Shown: positions 43,028-51,753, numbered from the stretch's first letter. The stretch is 64,000 nucleotides of DNA from an uncultured Alistipes sp. (GCA_905213895.1 CAJMKE010000004.1:62001-126000), one strand, 5' to 3'. A program made the numbers and translations. Notes: a model not told the origin generated them from the sequence alone.

Positions 43028-43840
43028 ATGTCCAAAATAGAAGGCAAACGAGTTCTTATCACCGGCGGAGCGTCGGGAATAGGCAAAATCATGGGACGTC
43101 TGGTACTCGAAAAGGGTGCCGACACCCTCATCATCTGGGATATAAACCGCGAGAGCATCGACTGCGTCGCTGCGGAGTACGCCCCGCTGGGCAAGGTGCG
43201 CGGCTACCGCGTGGACGTGTCCGACGCCGAGGCTGTCGCCGCGGCATACGCCGAAGTGAAGCGCGATTGCGGTGAGGTAAACATCCTCATCAACTGCGCC
43301 GGCATCGTCCGCGGCAACAGGACGTTCGACAAGCAGACCATCGACGACATACGCCTGACGATGGAGGTGAACACCATCGCTCCGATGGTCGTGGCGTTGC
43401 AGATGCTGCCCGAGATGATTGCCCGCGACGAGGGGCATATCTGCAACATCGCTTCTGCGGCAGGCATGATTTCCAATCCGAAGATGTCGATTTACGCGGC
43501 GAGCAAGTGGGCAGTCATCGGCTGGTCGGACTCGGTGCGCATCGAGTTGAGCCAAGCCCGCAGCAAAGTGCGTTTCACGACCGTCGCACCTTATTATATA
43601 AATACGGGCATGTTCGACGGCGTGCATTCGCCGATATTCCCGATACTCGACCCCGAACGGACGTCGCGCAAGATAATCCGCGCGATAGAGCGCAACAAGG
43701 ATTTCCGCGGCATTCCGTGGAGTTTCCACTTCATCCGTCTGATGCAGGGAATCTGCCCGACGGCGGTATTCGATTTCCTCTTCGGCAAGTGCTTCGGCAT
43801 ATTCTCGGCGATGGACAACTTCACCGGACGCAAAAACTGA
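43028..43840 (+). CDS. Short-chain dehydrogenase/reductase
   Basis: A 270-aa classical SDR. Cofactor motif TGGASGIGKIMGRL is followed by IWDINRESID (Asp suggests NAD preference), NILINCAGI, and the active-site set Ser (NIASAAGMISN), Tyr and Lys in YAASKWAV. The C-terminal part (WSFHFIRLMQGICPTAVFDFLFG) is hydrophobic and resembles retinol/fatty-aldehyde dehydrogenase-like SDRs that touch membranes. It is followed after 6 bp by an aldehyde dehydrogenase; together they could interconvert long-chain alcohol, aldehyde and acid. The substrate is inference. Confidence 0.9.
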   Translation: MSKIEGKRVLITGGASGIGKIMGRLVLEKGADTLIIWDINRESIDCVAAEYAPLGKVRGYRVDVSDAEAVAAAYAEVKRDCGEVNILINCAGIVRGNRTFDKQTIDDIRLTMEVNTIAPMVVALQMLPEMIARDEGHICNIASAAGMISNPKMSIYAASKWAVIGWSDSVRIELSQARSKVRFTTVAPYYINTGMFDGVHSPIFPILDPERTSRKIIRAIERNKDFRGIPWSFHFIRLMQGICPTAVFDFLFGKCFGIFSAMDNFTGRKN

Positions 43841-43846
43841 CCGCCT

Positions 43847-45229
43847 ATGAGAGTTGCCAACACATCGACCGAGCGCATCGACAGAATCGTCGCCGCCCAA
43901 CGCGAATACTTCCGCAGCGGGGCTACGCTCGACATCGCGGTGCGACGCCTTGCGCTGCGACGCCTGAAAGAGGCTCTGCGCAAATGGGAAAAGCCTCTGG
44001 CAGAGGCTCTGTGGAGCGATTTGCACAAATCCTACGAGGAGGCGTACCTGACCGAAATCAGCATTGTTCTCGGCGAAATCGACAATCATCTGAAACACGT
44101 CGCGCGCTGGTCAGCACCCGAACGCCGCCGCACGCCGCTGAAAATGTTTCCGTCGCGCAGCCGCATAATCAGCGAGCCGCTCGGCACCGCGCTCATCGTC
44201 GCTCCGTGGAACTATCCCGTGCAACTGCTGCTCAATCCGCTCGTCGGTGCGATTTCGGCAGGCTGCACCGCCGTACTCAAACCGTCGCCCTACGTGCCTA
44301 ACGTCGCGACCGTCATCGAGAAGATGATTGCCGACACGTTCGACGAGGAGTATATCGCAGTAGTTCAGGGCAATCGCGACGTGAACGCCACATTGTTCGA
44401 CCGCCGCTACGACATCATATTCTTCACCGGCAGTCCGTCGCTCGGACGCACCGTCATGACCGCCGCAGCCAGGCATCTGACGCCCGTCGTACTCGAACTC
44501 GGCGGCAAAAGCCCGTGCATCGTCGATTGCGACGCCAAAATCGATGTCGCCGCCCGGCGCATCGCATGGGGCAAGTGCCTGAATGCCGGTCAGACCTGCA
44601 TCGCGCCGGATTATCTGCTGGTACACAAAGCGGTAAAGGACAAGTTCGTCGCCGCGCTCGACCGCGAGTTCAAGTCGCTGCTCGGCAAAGACCCGCAGAA
44701 AAGCCGTCATTTCGTGCGCATCGTCAGCGACCGCGCATTCGAGCGGCTGGAATCGTATCTCGCCGACGGCGATATAATCGTCGGCGGCAGCCGTTCGCGC
44801 GAGGAGCGTTACTTCGAGCCGACCGTACTCGACAACGTCTCGCCAGACGCACCCGTCATGCAGGAGGAGATTTTCGGTCCGATATTCCCGCTGCTCACGT
44901 TCGACGACACGCAGAAGGCGATAGATTTCGTCTGCTCACGCGAGAAGCCGCTCGCACTCTACTACTTCGGCTCGCGCGAAATGGGCGACATCGTGCTGCG
45001 CCGCACCTCGTCGGGCGGAGCGTGCATCAACGACACTATAATGCACATCGCCAACGAGAATCTGCCGTTCGGCGGAGTTGGCAATTCGGGCATGTCGAGT
45101 TACCACGGACGCGAGAGTTTCGATGTCTTTTCGCACCGCCGCGCGGTCGTCACGACCCCGACATGGCTCGACCTTCCGTTCCGCTACATGCCCTACCGCA
45201 TGTTCGCGCTTGTGAAAAAGATTCTGTAA
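43847..45229 (+). CDS. Aldehyde dehydrogenase (class-3/fatty-aldehyde type)
   Basis: A 460-aa ALDH that oxidises aldehydes to acids with NAD(P). Motifs: IVAPWNYPVQLLLNPLVGAISAGCTAVLKPS, FFTGSPSLGRTVM, VLELGGKSPCIVD (general-base Glu), NAGQTCIAPDYLLV (catalytic Cys) and QEEIFGPIFPL. The C-terminus has a basic/hydrophobic tail (FRYMPYRMFALVKKIL), as in membrane-associated fatty aldehyde dehydrogenases. It lies 6 bp after the SDR in one operon. Confidence 0.93.
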   Translation: MRVANTSTERIDRIVAAQREYFRSGATLDIAVRRLALRRLKEALRKWEKPLAEALWSDLHKSYEEAYLTEISIVLGEIDNHLKHVARWSAPERRRTPLKMFPSRSRIISEPLGTALIVAPWNYPVQLLLNPLVGAISAGCTAVLKPSPYVPNVATVIEKMIADTFDEEYIAVVQGNRDVNATLFDRRYDIIFFTGSPSLGRTVMTAAARHLTPVVLELGGKSPCIVDCDAKIDVAARRIAWGKCLNAGQTCIAPDYLLVHKAVKDKFVAALDREFKSLLGKDPQKSRHFVRIVSDRAFERLESYLADGDIIVGGSRSREERYFEPTVLDNVSPDAPVMQEEIFGPIFPLLTFDDTQKAIDFVCSREKPLALYYFGSREMGDIVLRRTSSGGACINDTIMHIANENLPFGGVGNSGMSSYHGRESFDVFSHRRAVVTTPTWLDLPFRYMPYRMFALVKKIL

Positions 45230-45236
45230 AATAGGG

Positions 45237-45285
45237 ATAAGGTCCTTAACGACCTTAGGGACTTTAAGGACCTTAAAGTCCTTAA
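45237..45285 (+). repeat. 9-bp phased array A14
   Basis: Five units: ATAAGGTCC, TTAACGACC, TTAGGGACT, TTAAGGACC, TTAAAGTCC. It lies 8 bp after the ALDH stop and is followed by the terminator at 45288. Confidence 0.9.
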
Positions 45286-45287
45286 TA

Positions 45288-45321
45288 AAACCAGCCGCAC
45301 CCGAAAAGGTACGGCTGGTTT
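45288..45321. terminator. Bidirectional terminator between ALDH and deoC
   Basis: The stem AAACCAGCCG(C)ACC / GGT(A)CGGCTGGTTT with a short loop and flanking A/T runs lies between convergent genes. Confidence 0.8.
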
Positions 45322-45339
45322 ATTATCGTACAATTTCCG

Positions 45340-46218
45340 CTAAAAATGCTTCACCGGCTCGCCGACGATTGCCGAGAGCAGGTTGTTGGCTGCCGACGAC
45401 GCTCCGATGCGGAACAGGTCGGTCGTAAGCCACTCCTTGCCCAGAATATCCTCGACGATGGTATAGTAGAGCGCGGCATCCTCGGGAGTGCGCACGCCGC
45501 CCGCAGCCTTGAAGCCGACCTTGCGCGACGTCTTTTCGTAGTAATCCCTGATAGCCTCGCACATCACGACAGCCGCCTCGGGAGTTGCAGCAACGTCGAT
45601 TTTGCCGGTCGAGGTCTTCACGAAATCGGCACCCGCAAACATCGAAAGCAGCGATGCCTTGCGAATCAGTTCCGGTGTTTTGAGCGCGCCCGACTCGATA
45701 ATCACTTTCAGCACGATGTCGTCGCCCATCTCCGAGCGAATCATCTCGACCTCGTTCGCAGCCTCGTCGTAAGCACCCGTCAGCATCTTGCCGACGTTAA
45801 GCACTATATCAACCTCGTCCGCTCCGTTCTCGACCGCCATGGCGACCTCCAACATCTTAACTTCGAGGAATGTCTGCGACGACGGGAATCCGCCCGCAAC
45901 ACTCGTGATGCGCATCGGCGTACCGTCCACGGCAACGCCCACCGTCTCGACGAACGACGGATAGATGCAGATTGACGCGACGTTCGGGATATCCGGATAT
46001 TTCTCGGGGAAAGTTACCGTGCGTTTGGCGAAATCGGTTACCGACTCGACGGAGTCGTTGCACGTAAGTGTCGTAAGGTCGACAGCCGACAGGCAGAACT
46101 TGTAGACGTCCGCCGTATGGTTCTTCGCGGCGGCAGCCTTGATGCGGGCTACCGTTTCCGCCACGTGAGCCTCCGACTGCGCCGGAGCATACTCTTTCAG
46201 TTGATTTGCATATTCCAT
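45340..46218 (-). CDS. deoC: Deoxyribose-phosphate aldolase
   Basis: A 292-aa DeoC, which splits 2-deoxyribose-5-phosphate to acetaldehyde and glyceraldehyde-3-phosphate in deoxynucleoside salvage. Family signs: VYKFCLSAVDLTTLTCNDS, ICIYPSFVETV, VENGADEVDIVLNVGKMLTG, LKVIIESGALKTPELIRKAS and ADFVKTSTGKID with the Schiff-base Lys, then VGFKAAGGVRTPEDA with the second Lys. The promoter -7 is at 46243-46250. Confidence 0.96.
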   Translation of the reverse strand: MEYANQLKEYAPAQSEAHVAETVARIKAAAAKNHTADVYKFCLSAVDLTTLTCNDSVESVTDFAKRTVTFPEKYPDIPNVASICIYPSFVETVGVAVDGTPMRITSVAGGFPSSQTFLEVKMLEVAMAVENGADEVDIVLNVGKMLTGAYDEAANEVEMIRSEMGDDIVLKVIIESGALKTPELIRKASLLSMFAGADFVKTSTGKIDVAATPEAAVVMCEAIRDYYEKTSRKVGFKAAGGVRTPEDAALYYTIVEDILGKEWLTTDLFRIGASSAANNLLSAIVGEPVKHF

Positions 46219-46571
46219 AAATGTACAAATGTCTATTTTTTACAAAAATAATAATTTTTCGATGCACAAACCAAATTTCGCCGCTTTTTTGTCCGTCCCG
46301 ATTCAAAAAACATACCTTACCGCACTTCGCCGCCGTGCGAACCCGACCTGAAAAGCAGGTTTCCGCCCCGCTACGCCCACGCATCATTACGTATTTCGCC
46401 ACACATTTGCGATTTTCGCCCCTTATAGGGATTTCGCCACATACGCAGAGGCTGTCTCCCATTTTGTTTCGCCGACGGACGATAAAAACGACATTTGCAG
46501 CGTCCGATACGCCGTCCGGCATGGCAATCGGGTGTATCGCAGACGCAATGTTGAATCAAACAAAACGACAG
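46219..46571. other. 353-bp divergent gap with repeated TTTCGCC words
   Basis: It holds the deoC promoter (TATTTTTG on the minus strand, 46243-46250). On the plus strand the word TTTCGCC occurs at 46276, 46394, 46414, 46432 and 46467; the middle three are 20 and 18 bp apart. A near-consensus -7, GACATTTG, lies around 46490. The frame of the FadL-like gene is open through the gap, but no signal peptide starts before 46572. Confidence 0.45.
46243..46250 (-). promoter_or_regulatory. -7 element of deoC
   Basis: TATTTTTG on the minus strand lies 24 bp before the start codon. Confidence 0.5.
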
Positions 46572-48002
46572 ATGAAAAAATTTTTCGCACTACTCGCCCT
46601 TGCGGCGGCAGTCTCTTCCGAATCGTTCGCAGGCGGAATAATGACCAACACCAATCAGAGTCCGCAATGGATACGTCATATTGCGCGCGGAACGTCGCTC
46701 GACCCCGACGCCGTATACTTCAACCCCGCCGGAACGGCATTCATGGAGGACGGATTCCACTTCTCGATAGGCAATCAGTTCGTGTTCCAGAACCGCAGAG
46801 CCGACATCACCTACGCACCGTTCGCGATGAACGGCGGCAATCCGACCAAGCGGTTCGACGGCAAGACCTTCGCTCCGCTTCTGCCGAATCTCGACCTCGT
46901 GTGGAAGCACAAACGCTTCTCCGTCATGGCTTCGGTCGGCATCGGCGGCGGTGGCGGCAAGGCGAAATACAATGACGGTCTCGGAGTGTTCGAGTCGCAG
47001 TTCGCGGCTCTGCCTGCGGCACTGACGCAACTCGGCATACCGACTTCGGCTTACTCGATAGGCTGCAAGGTTCACGGCTATCAGGTAACCTACGCCGCCA
47101 ATCTCGGTCTGGCGGTGCGTATCACCGACTGGCTGTCGTTCGCTGCTCAGGCCCGCTTCAACTACGTAACCAACAGTTACAAAGGCAATATCGGCAACAT
47201 CACGGTCAATCCGACGTTCGCTCCGCTCGGACTGGACGGCTCGATGGTCGGCGCATACGACCTCTTCACCAAGGTAGCCGGCGCGATGGCAGGAACCGAG
47301 ATGGGTGCAGCCGCAGGACAGTATGCGGCACTCGTAGCCGACAAGTCGCTCGACTGCGAACAGACGGGCTGGGGCATTGCACCGGTACTCGCGCTCTACT
47401 TCAATCACGGCGGATGGTCGGCATCGGTGAAATACGAGTTCCGCACGGCAATCACGCTCACCAACAAGACCAGAATCGATGACACGGGTCTGTATCCCGA
47501 CGGCAAAAAGACGCCTTACGACCAGCCTGCGCTTATCACGGCGGCTCTCTCGAAGCGTTTCCGCGACAAGGTAACGCTGACGGCTGAATATCACTGCTAT
47601 TTCGACAAGGACGCCCACTTCGAGAACGCGCTCGGAACCGACATTCCGAAACAGAAACTGATTGACGGCAATACTATGGAATATGTACTCGGCGTGGAAT
47701 GGGACGTCTGCAAACGGCTGCTGCTCAGTTGCGGCGTGCAGTACAGCGACTTCGACGTCAAGGATGCGTTCCACTCCGAACTCGGATTCCAACTCGACGC
47801 GCTGGCTGTCGGCATCGGAGGCGCGGTGAAAATCAGCGACAAGGTGAAATTCAATCTCGGCGTCTGCCACGGATTCTACTTCCCGCACACGGTAACGGCA
47901 ATCAATGCCTCGACCGGACTCGACTACATCAGCCGCTACAAGCGTCGCAGCACGACTGTCAGCATCGGTTTCGACTTCAAGTTCGCCAAGAAACGGAAAT
48001 AA
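46572..48002 (+). CDS. FadL/OmpP1-like outer-membrane transport protein
   Basis: A 476-aa barrel protein with signal peptide MKKFFALLALAAAVSSESFAGG. The FadL-type hatch region follows (TNQSPQWIRHIARGTSLDPDAVYFNPAGTAFMEDGFHFSIGNQFVFQN), including the conserved NPAG step. Strand-rich repeats reach a C-terminal TVSIGFDFKFAKKRK. FadL proteins pass long-chain fatty acids or other hydrophobic molecules through the outer membrane; the ligand is unknown here. The start at 46572 is chosen by the signal peptide. Confidence 0.88.
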   Translation: MKKFFALLALAAAVSSESFAGGIMTNTNQSPQWIRHIARGTSLDPDAVYFNPAGTAFMEDGFHFSIGNQFVFQNRRADITYAPFAMNGGNPTKRFDGKTFAPLLPNLDLVWKHKRFSVMASVGIGGGGGKAKYNDGLGVFESQFAALPAALTQLGIPTSAYSIGCKVHGYQVTYAANLGLAVRITDWLSFAAQARFNYVTNSYKGNIGNITVNPTFAPLGLDGSMVGAYDLFTKVAGAMAGTEMGAAAGQYAALVADKSLDCEQTGWGIAPVLALYFNHGGWSASVKYEFRTAITLTNKTRIDDTGLYPDGKKTPYDQPALITAALSKRFRDKVTLTAEYHCYFDKDAHFENALGTDIPKQKLIDGNTMEYVLGVEWDVCKRLLLSCGVQYSDFDVKDAFHSELGFQLDALAVGIGGAVKISDKVKFNLGVCHGFYFPHTVTAINASTGLDYISRYKRRSTTVSIGFDFKFAKKRK

Positions 48003-48037
48003 TCACACACTTTTCTCAATAAACTATCTTTTTGCAG

Positions 48038-48075
48038 GAACGGGCGGTCGCATTTGCGCGACCGCCCGTTCTCTT
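48038..48075 (+). terminator. Terminator after the FadL-like gene
   Basis: A 14-bp stem, GAACGGGCGGTCGC / GCGACCGCCCGTTC, with a 6-nt loop is followed by TCTTT and array A15. Confidence 0.85.
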
Positions 48076-48112
48076 TAAAGTCCTTAACGACCTTAAAGAC
48101 TTTAAGGACTTT
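48076..48112 (+). repeat. 9-bp phased array A15
   Basis: Units: TAAAGTCC, TTAACGACC, TTAAAGACT, TTAAGGACT, then a T6 run. The first 35 bases equal array A9. Outer units AAAGTCCTTAA and TTAAGGACTTT can pair, and with the T-run this copy could end transcription. Confidence 0.9.
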
Positions 48113-48139
48113 TTTCGCGAAAACCTTATTCATCCCGCT

Positions 48140-48265
48140 GCAAGTGCGTCAGAGCGGGTAAGATGCAAGGCGCAGAGGGCGAAAACGAGGGAGCATACTA
48201 TGCGTATGCGACCGAGTTCGAGACCCGAATGCAACGCAGCAGATTGCCCGCTATCACGCGCTTGC
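48140..48265. mobile_element. 126-bp palindromic MITE-like element
   Basis: The 25-bp ends are inverted copies with 19 of 25 matches (48140-48164 and 48241-48265; core GCGT and AGCGGG). The inside also pairs imperfectly around a centre near 48203 (GCATAC-TAT-GCGTATGC). The right end overlaps the first base of the galE stop-codon complement (48265-48267). No ORF is convincing. Non-autonomous element status is inferred from structure only. Confidence 0.5.
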
Positions 48266-49296
48266 TACTCAATCCCGCGGACATGCTTCTCCCACGCCCA
48301 AGCCGAACGCAGGGTGTCGTCCAGCGAGCGTTCCGCCTTCCAGCCCAGTTCGCGGTTGGCGAGCGAGGTATCAGCCCACACAGCCACGACGTCGCCCGCA
48401 CGGCGCGGAGCGACCTTGTAATTGAGTTTCAGTCCGTTCACGCGCTCGAACGTCTTCACGAGTTCGAATACCGACACGGCGCGTCCCGTACCGATGTTGA
48501 AAATCTCGTAACGCTCCTTGTTCGCGCCGTCCGTCATGCGACGTATCGCCGCTACATGCGCTTTGGCGAGGTCTACAATATCTATATAGTCGCGCAGGCA
48601 CGAACCGTCGGGCGTCGGATAGTCGTCGCCGAATATCGACAGGCACTCGCGGACACCTGCCGCCGTCTGCGTGATGTAAGGAACGAGATTCTGCGGCACG
48701 CCGCGCGGCAGTTCGCCGATAAGTGCCGACGGATGCGCGCCGATAGGGTTGAAATATCGCAGCGCGATGCCTTTGAGCGACGGATACGCCGCCACCGAGT
48801 CGCGCAGGATGTCTTCGCACATCTGCTTGGTGTTGCCGTAGGACGACGTGGCGGGCTTGCGCGGCGACTGCTCGGTTACGGGCAGTTCGTCGGCTTCGCC
48901 ATAGACGGTAGCCGACGACGAGAAGACGATGTTCGACCGACCGAACTCGCGCATCAAATCGACCACGTTCATGAATGACGACAGGTTGTTGCGATAGTAT
49001 TTCATCGGGTTCTCGACCGACTCGCCGACAGCCTTGTATGCCGCGAAATGGATTACCGAATCGAAATCGTATTTGCGGAACACCTCGGCGAACGCCTCCT
49101 TGTCGCAGCAATCGACATCGACGAACGGAATCTCGACGCCCGTAATCCTGCGTGCGCCCTCGACGCCCGACATGTCGGAGTTGGAGAGGTTGTCGGCGAT
49201 AACGACGTCGAATCCCGCACCGACGAGTTCGACTGCGGTGTGCGAACCTATGTAGCCCGCGCCGCCCGACACCAGAACACATTGTTTTTTATTCAT
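48265..49296 (-). CDS. galE: UDP-glucose 4-epimerase
   Basis: A 343-aa extended SDR. The NAD motif is VLVSGGAGYIGSHTAVEL, followed by DNLSNSD, HFAAYKAVGESVENPMKYYRNNL, SSSATVYGE (active-site Ser/Thr) and SSYGNTKQMCED (Tyr-x3-Lys). LRYFNPIGAHPSALIGE and DYIDIVDLAKAHVAA are typical of GalE. It interconverts UDP-glucose and UDP-galactose for the Leloir pathway and surface glycans. Its stop codon overlaps the end of the palindromic element at 48140. The promoter (TAACTTTG, 49368-49375) is followed by a G9 run in the leader. Confidence 0.96.
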   Translation of the reverse strand: MNKKQCVLVSGGAGYIGSHTAVELVGAGFDVVIADNLSNSDMSGVEGARRITGVEIPFVDVDCCDKEAFAEVFRKYDFDSVIHFAAYKAVGESVENPMKYYRNNLSSFMNVVDLMREFGRSNIVFSSSATVYGEADELPVTEQSPRKPATSSYGNTKQMCEDILRDSVAAYPSLKGIALRYFNPIGAHPSALIGELPRGVPQNLVPYITQTAAGVRECLSIFGDDYPTPDGSCLRDYIDIVDLAKAHVAAIRRMTDGANKERYEIFNIGTGRAVSVFELVKTFERVNGLKLNYKVAPRRAGDVVAVWADTSLANRELGWKAERSLDDTLRSAWAWEKHVRGIE

Positions 49297-49339
49297 AATA
49301 CTGATAATTATTTATGGTTGTATAATTTTTACCGATAAT

Positions 49340-49348
49340 GGGGGGGGG
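49340..49348 (+). repeat. G9 run between divergent galE and ABC-transporter promoters
   Basis: The run is in the galE leader (about 44 bp before its start codon) and about 40 bp upstream of the -7 box of the ABC gene. Length change could affect both units. Confidence 0.85.
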
Positions 49349-49367
49349 TAAATTGCCCTTTGGGATA

Positions 49368-49375
49368 CAAAGTTA
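49368..49375 (-). promoter_or_regulatory. -7 element of galE
   Basis: TAACTTTG on the minus strand, 71 bp before the galE start codon. Confidence 0.6.
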
Positions 49376-49388
49376 CGCAATTTTTTCA

Positions 49389-49396
49389 TACATTTG
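49389..49396 (+). promoter_or_regulatory. -7 element of the ABC exporter operon
   Basis: TACATTTG lies 25 bp before the ATPase start codon. Confidence 0.6.
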
Positions 49397-49421
49397 CCCA
49401 AACAAATTTCATTATTTCGCT

Positions 49422-50345
49422 ATGGATATTATTCGCGCCGAGCATATCACCAAAAGATTCACTCGGCATACCGCGCTCGACGACGTGTCGGTAAGCATTC
49501 CGCAAGGCTCGGTCTACGGTCTGCTCGGACCGAACGGAGCGGGCAAGACGACGCTGATTCGAGTAATCAACCGAATCACGATTCCCGATGCGGGAGAGGT
49601 GTTCTTCGACGGAAAGCCAATCACGCAGAACGACATCTACAAAATCGGCTACCTGCCCGAGGAACGCGGTCTCTACCGCAAGATGAAGGTCGGCGAACAG
49701 GCGATTTTCCTCGCCCGCCTGAAAGGACTTTCGCGCCACGAGGCGTTGGTGCGCCTCAAAGAGTGGTTCACGCGGTTCGGCATCGAGGACTGGTGGAACA
49801 AGAAGGTCGAAGACCTCTCGAAAGGTATGGCGCAGAAGGTACAGTTCATCGTAACGGTGCTTCACGAGCCCAAACTGCTCATCTTCGACGAGCCGTTCTC
49901 GGGATTCGACCCGATAAACGCCAATCTGCTCAAAGAGGAGATACTGCGGCTCCGCGACAACGGGGCGACCGTGATTTTCTCGACCCACAACATGGCGAGC
50001 GTCGAGGAGATTTGCGACCACATCACGCTCATCAACAAGTCGCACAACATCCTGTCGGGACGGGTGGACGAAATCCGCCGCAGCCACGGCAGCAACATAT
50101 TCACCGTTCAGTTCCACGGAGACGCGCAGTCGCTGGCAACGACGCTCGGCGGCAGGTGCGAGATTTTGGAGAGCGAGGAGAGCGTAACGGGCTATTCGAC
50201 GCTCAAAATCCACATCGGCGACGATGCCGACGTGCGCAGCACCGTCGCGGCGATAAACGATGCGGTCGAACTGCGTTCGTTCACCGAAATCATCCCGAGC
50301 ATGAACGACATTTTCATCCGTGCCGTAAACGGAACGCTCGGATAA
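49422..50345 (+). CDS. ABC exporter ATP-binding subunit
   Basis: A 307-aa NatA/CcmA-type ATPase: Walker A LLGPNGAGKTTL, signature LSKGMAQKVQFI, Walker B LLIFDEPFSGFDP and the switch STHNMASVEE. The C-terminal extension (about 90 residues) is of the DUF4162 type seen in Na+/antibiotic exporters. The start at 49422 fits the family N-terminus and follows a -7 box. It pairs with the ABC-2 permease downstream, with array A16 in between. Confidence 0.95.
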   Translation: MDIIRAEHITKRFTRHTALDDVSVSIPQGSVYGLLGPNGAGKTTLIRVINRITIPDAGEVFFDGKPITQNDIYKIGYLPEERGLYRKMKVGEQAIFLARLKGLSRHEALVRLKEWFTRFGIEDWWNKKVEDLSKGMAQKVQFIVTVLHEPKLLIFDEPFSGFDPINANLLKEEILRLRDNGATVIFSTHNMASVEEICDHITLINKSHNILSGRVDEIRRSHGSNIFTVQFHGDAQSLATTLGGRCEILESEESVTGYSTLKIHIGDDADVRSTVAAINDAVELRSFTEIIPSMNDIFIRAVNGTLG

Positions 50346-50357
50346 AATAAAAATGCC

Positions 50358-50396
50358 TCCTTAACGACTTTAAGGTATTTAAGGACTTTAATGTCA
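50358..50396 (+). repeat. 9-bp phased array A16 within an operon
   Basis: Units: CTCCTTAACGACT, TTAAGGTATT, TTAAGGACT, TTAATGTCA. It lies between the ATPase and permease genes, which should be co-transcribed, so the array is carried in the message. Confidence 0.8.
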
Positions 50397-50424
50397 TGGG
50401 GCATTAACGAAAAATTTGCAGATT

Positions 50425-51753
50425 ATGAGAAACATAGGACTTATAATGGTTCGCGAGTTCCGCGAACGCGTATACAAGAAGTCGTTCATCATCACGACAC
50501 TGCTCATGCCGGTGCTGATGCTCGCGCTGATGGCGGCACCGACGCTCATCATGCTTTTCGCCAAGGGCGACACCAAGATTATAGAGGTGATAGACGAGAG
50601 CGGCATCGTCGCTCCCCAACTCGCATCCAACGAACTCGTCGAGTTCCGCACATCCGACCTCCCGCTGACCGAGGCGTTGAAAAAGTCGCTCGACGACGAG
50701 GATTTCGGCGTACTCTACATAGGCGGCGACGTGGTCGCGAACCCCAACGAGGTGCGGCTCTACACCAATTCGTCATCGTCGATGATGATAGAGGAGAGCA
50801 TTTCGCGCAAGATTTCGGACATCATCGAAACCGAGCGTCTGAAAGAGTACAACATCGAGAATCTCAAAGAGATAATGGACAAGGTCGCCGTAGACCTCCA
50901 CATCACGACTTTCCGCAACGACAAGGACGACGAGCAGAGCGCGGCATCATCGTCGTTCGCGTCGGGAATGGTCGGCATGGCACTCGGATTCCTGCTCTAC
51001 ATGTTCCTGCTGCTCTACGGCTCGATAGTGATGCAGAGCATCATCGAGGAGAAGAACTCGCGAATCCTCGAAGTGATGGTATCGACCGTGCGTCCGTTCG
51101 ACATGATGATGGGCAAGATACTCGGCGTGGCATCCGTCGCGGCGACGCAGATTCTCATCTGGGGCGCGGTTATGGTGCTGGCAAGTACGGTGCTGATACC
51201 GATGATGATGCCGGACAACATACTCGAAAGCGTCGAGGCGATACAGGCGGGCGGTGCCGACACCGCCGCGATAGCGCAGGCGGCGGACATCGACCCAGAG
51301 ATGATAACCGCCATGTCGTCGGTACTCAACGTGGGCTACATCGGCATGATATTCGGCACGCTGCTACTGTTCATGGTCGGCGGATTCCTGCTCTACTCGG
51401 CGATGTTCGCCGCAGTTGGCGCAAGCGTCGATTCGCCGCAGGACGCGCAGCAACTCACGACGCCTATCACGATTCCGATTATCATCTCGCTCGTGGTAAT
51501 GATGCTCGTGATGAACGACCCGAACTCGCCGGTGGCGTTCTGGTGTTCGATGATTCCTTTCACCTCGCCTATCGTGATGATGGCGCGCATCCCGAGCGGC
51601 ATCCCGACCTGGGAAATCGTCGTCTCGCTGGTGCTTCTCTATGCGACTTTCACCGCTGCTGTGTGGCTGGCGGGCAAAATCTACAAGGTCGGCATATTCA
51701 TGCACGGCAAGAAACCGTCGTTCAAGGATTTGTGGCGGTGGATGAAGTATTAG
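50425..51753 (+). CDS. ABC-2 type permease (NatB-like)
   Basis: A 442-aa membrane subunit. Helix 1 (FIITTLLMPVLMLALMAAPTLIMLF) is followed by an external domain of about 150 residues and five more helices (MVGMALGFLLYMFLLLYGSIVM, IWGAVMVLASTVLIPM, MIFGTLLLFMVGGFLLYSAMFAAVGA, IIISLVVMMLVM, VVSLVLLYATFTAAVWLAG). The signature EEKNSRILEVMVSTVRPFDMMMGKILG is typical of NatB/ABC-2 exporters. With the ATPase it probably exports Na+ or a drug-like compound. An alternative start lies three codons upstream at 50416. Confidence 0.93.
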   Translation: MRNIGLIMVREFRERVYKKSFIITTLLMPVLMLALMAAPTLIMLFAKGDTKIIEVIDESGIVAPQLASNELVEFRTSDLPLTEALKKSLDDEDFGVLYIGGDVVANPNEVRLYTNSSSSMMIEESISRKISDIIETERLKEYNIENLKEIMDKVAVDLHITTFRNDKDDEQSAASSSFASGMVGMALGFLLYMFLLLYGSIVMQSIIEEKNSRILEVMVSTVRPFDMMMGKILGVASVAATQILIWGAVMVLASTVLIPMMMPDNILESVEAIQAGGADTAAIAQAADIDPEMITAMSSVLNVGYIGMIFGTLLLFMVGGFLLYSAMFAAVGASVDSPQDAQQLTTPITIPIIISLVVMMLVMNDPNSPVAFWCSMIPFTSPIVMMARIPSGIPTWEIVVSLVLLYATFTAAVWLAGKIYKVGIFMHGKKPSFKDLWRWMKY

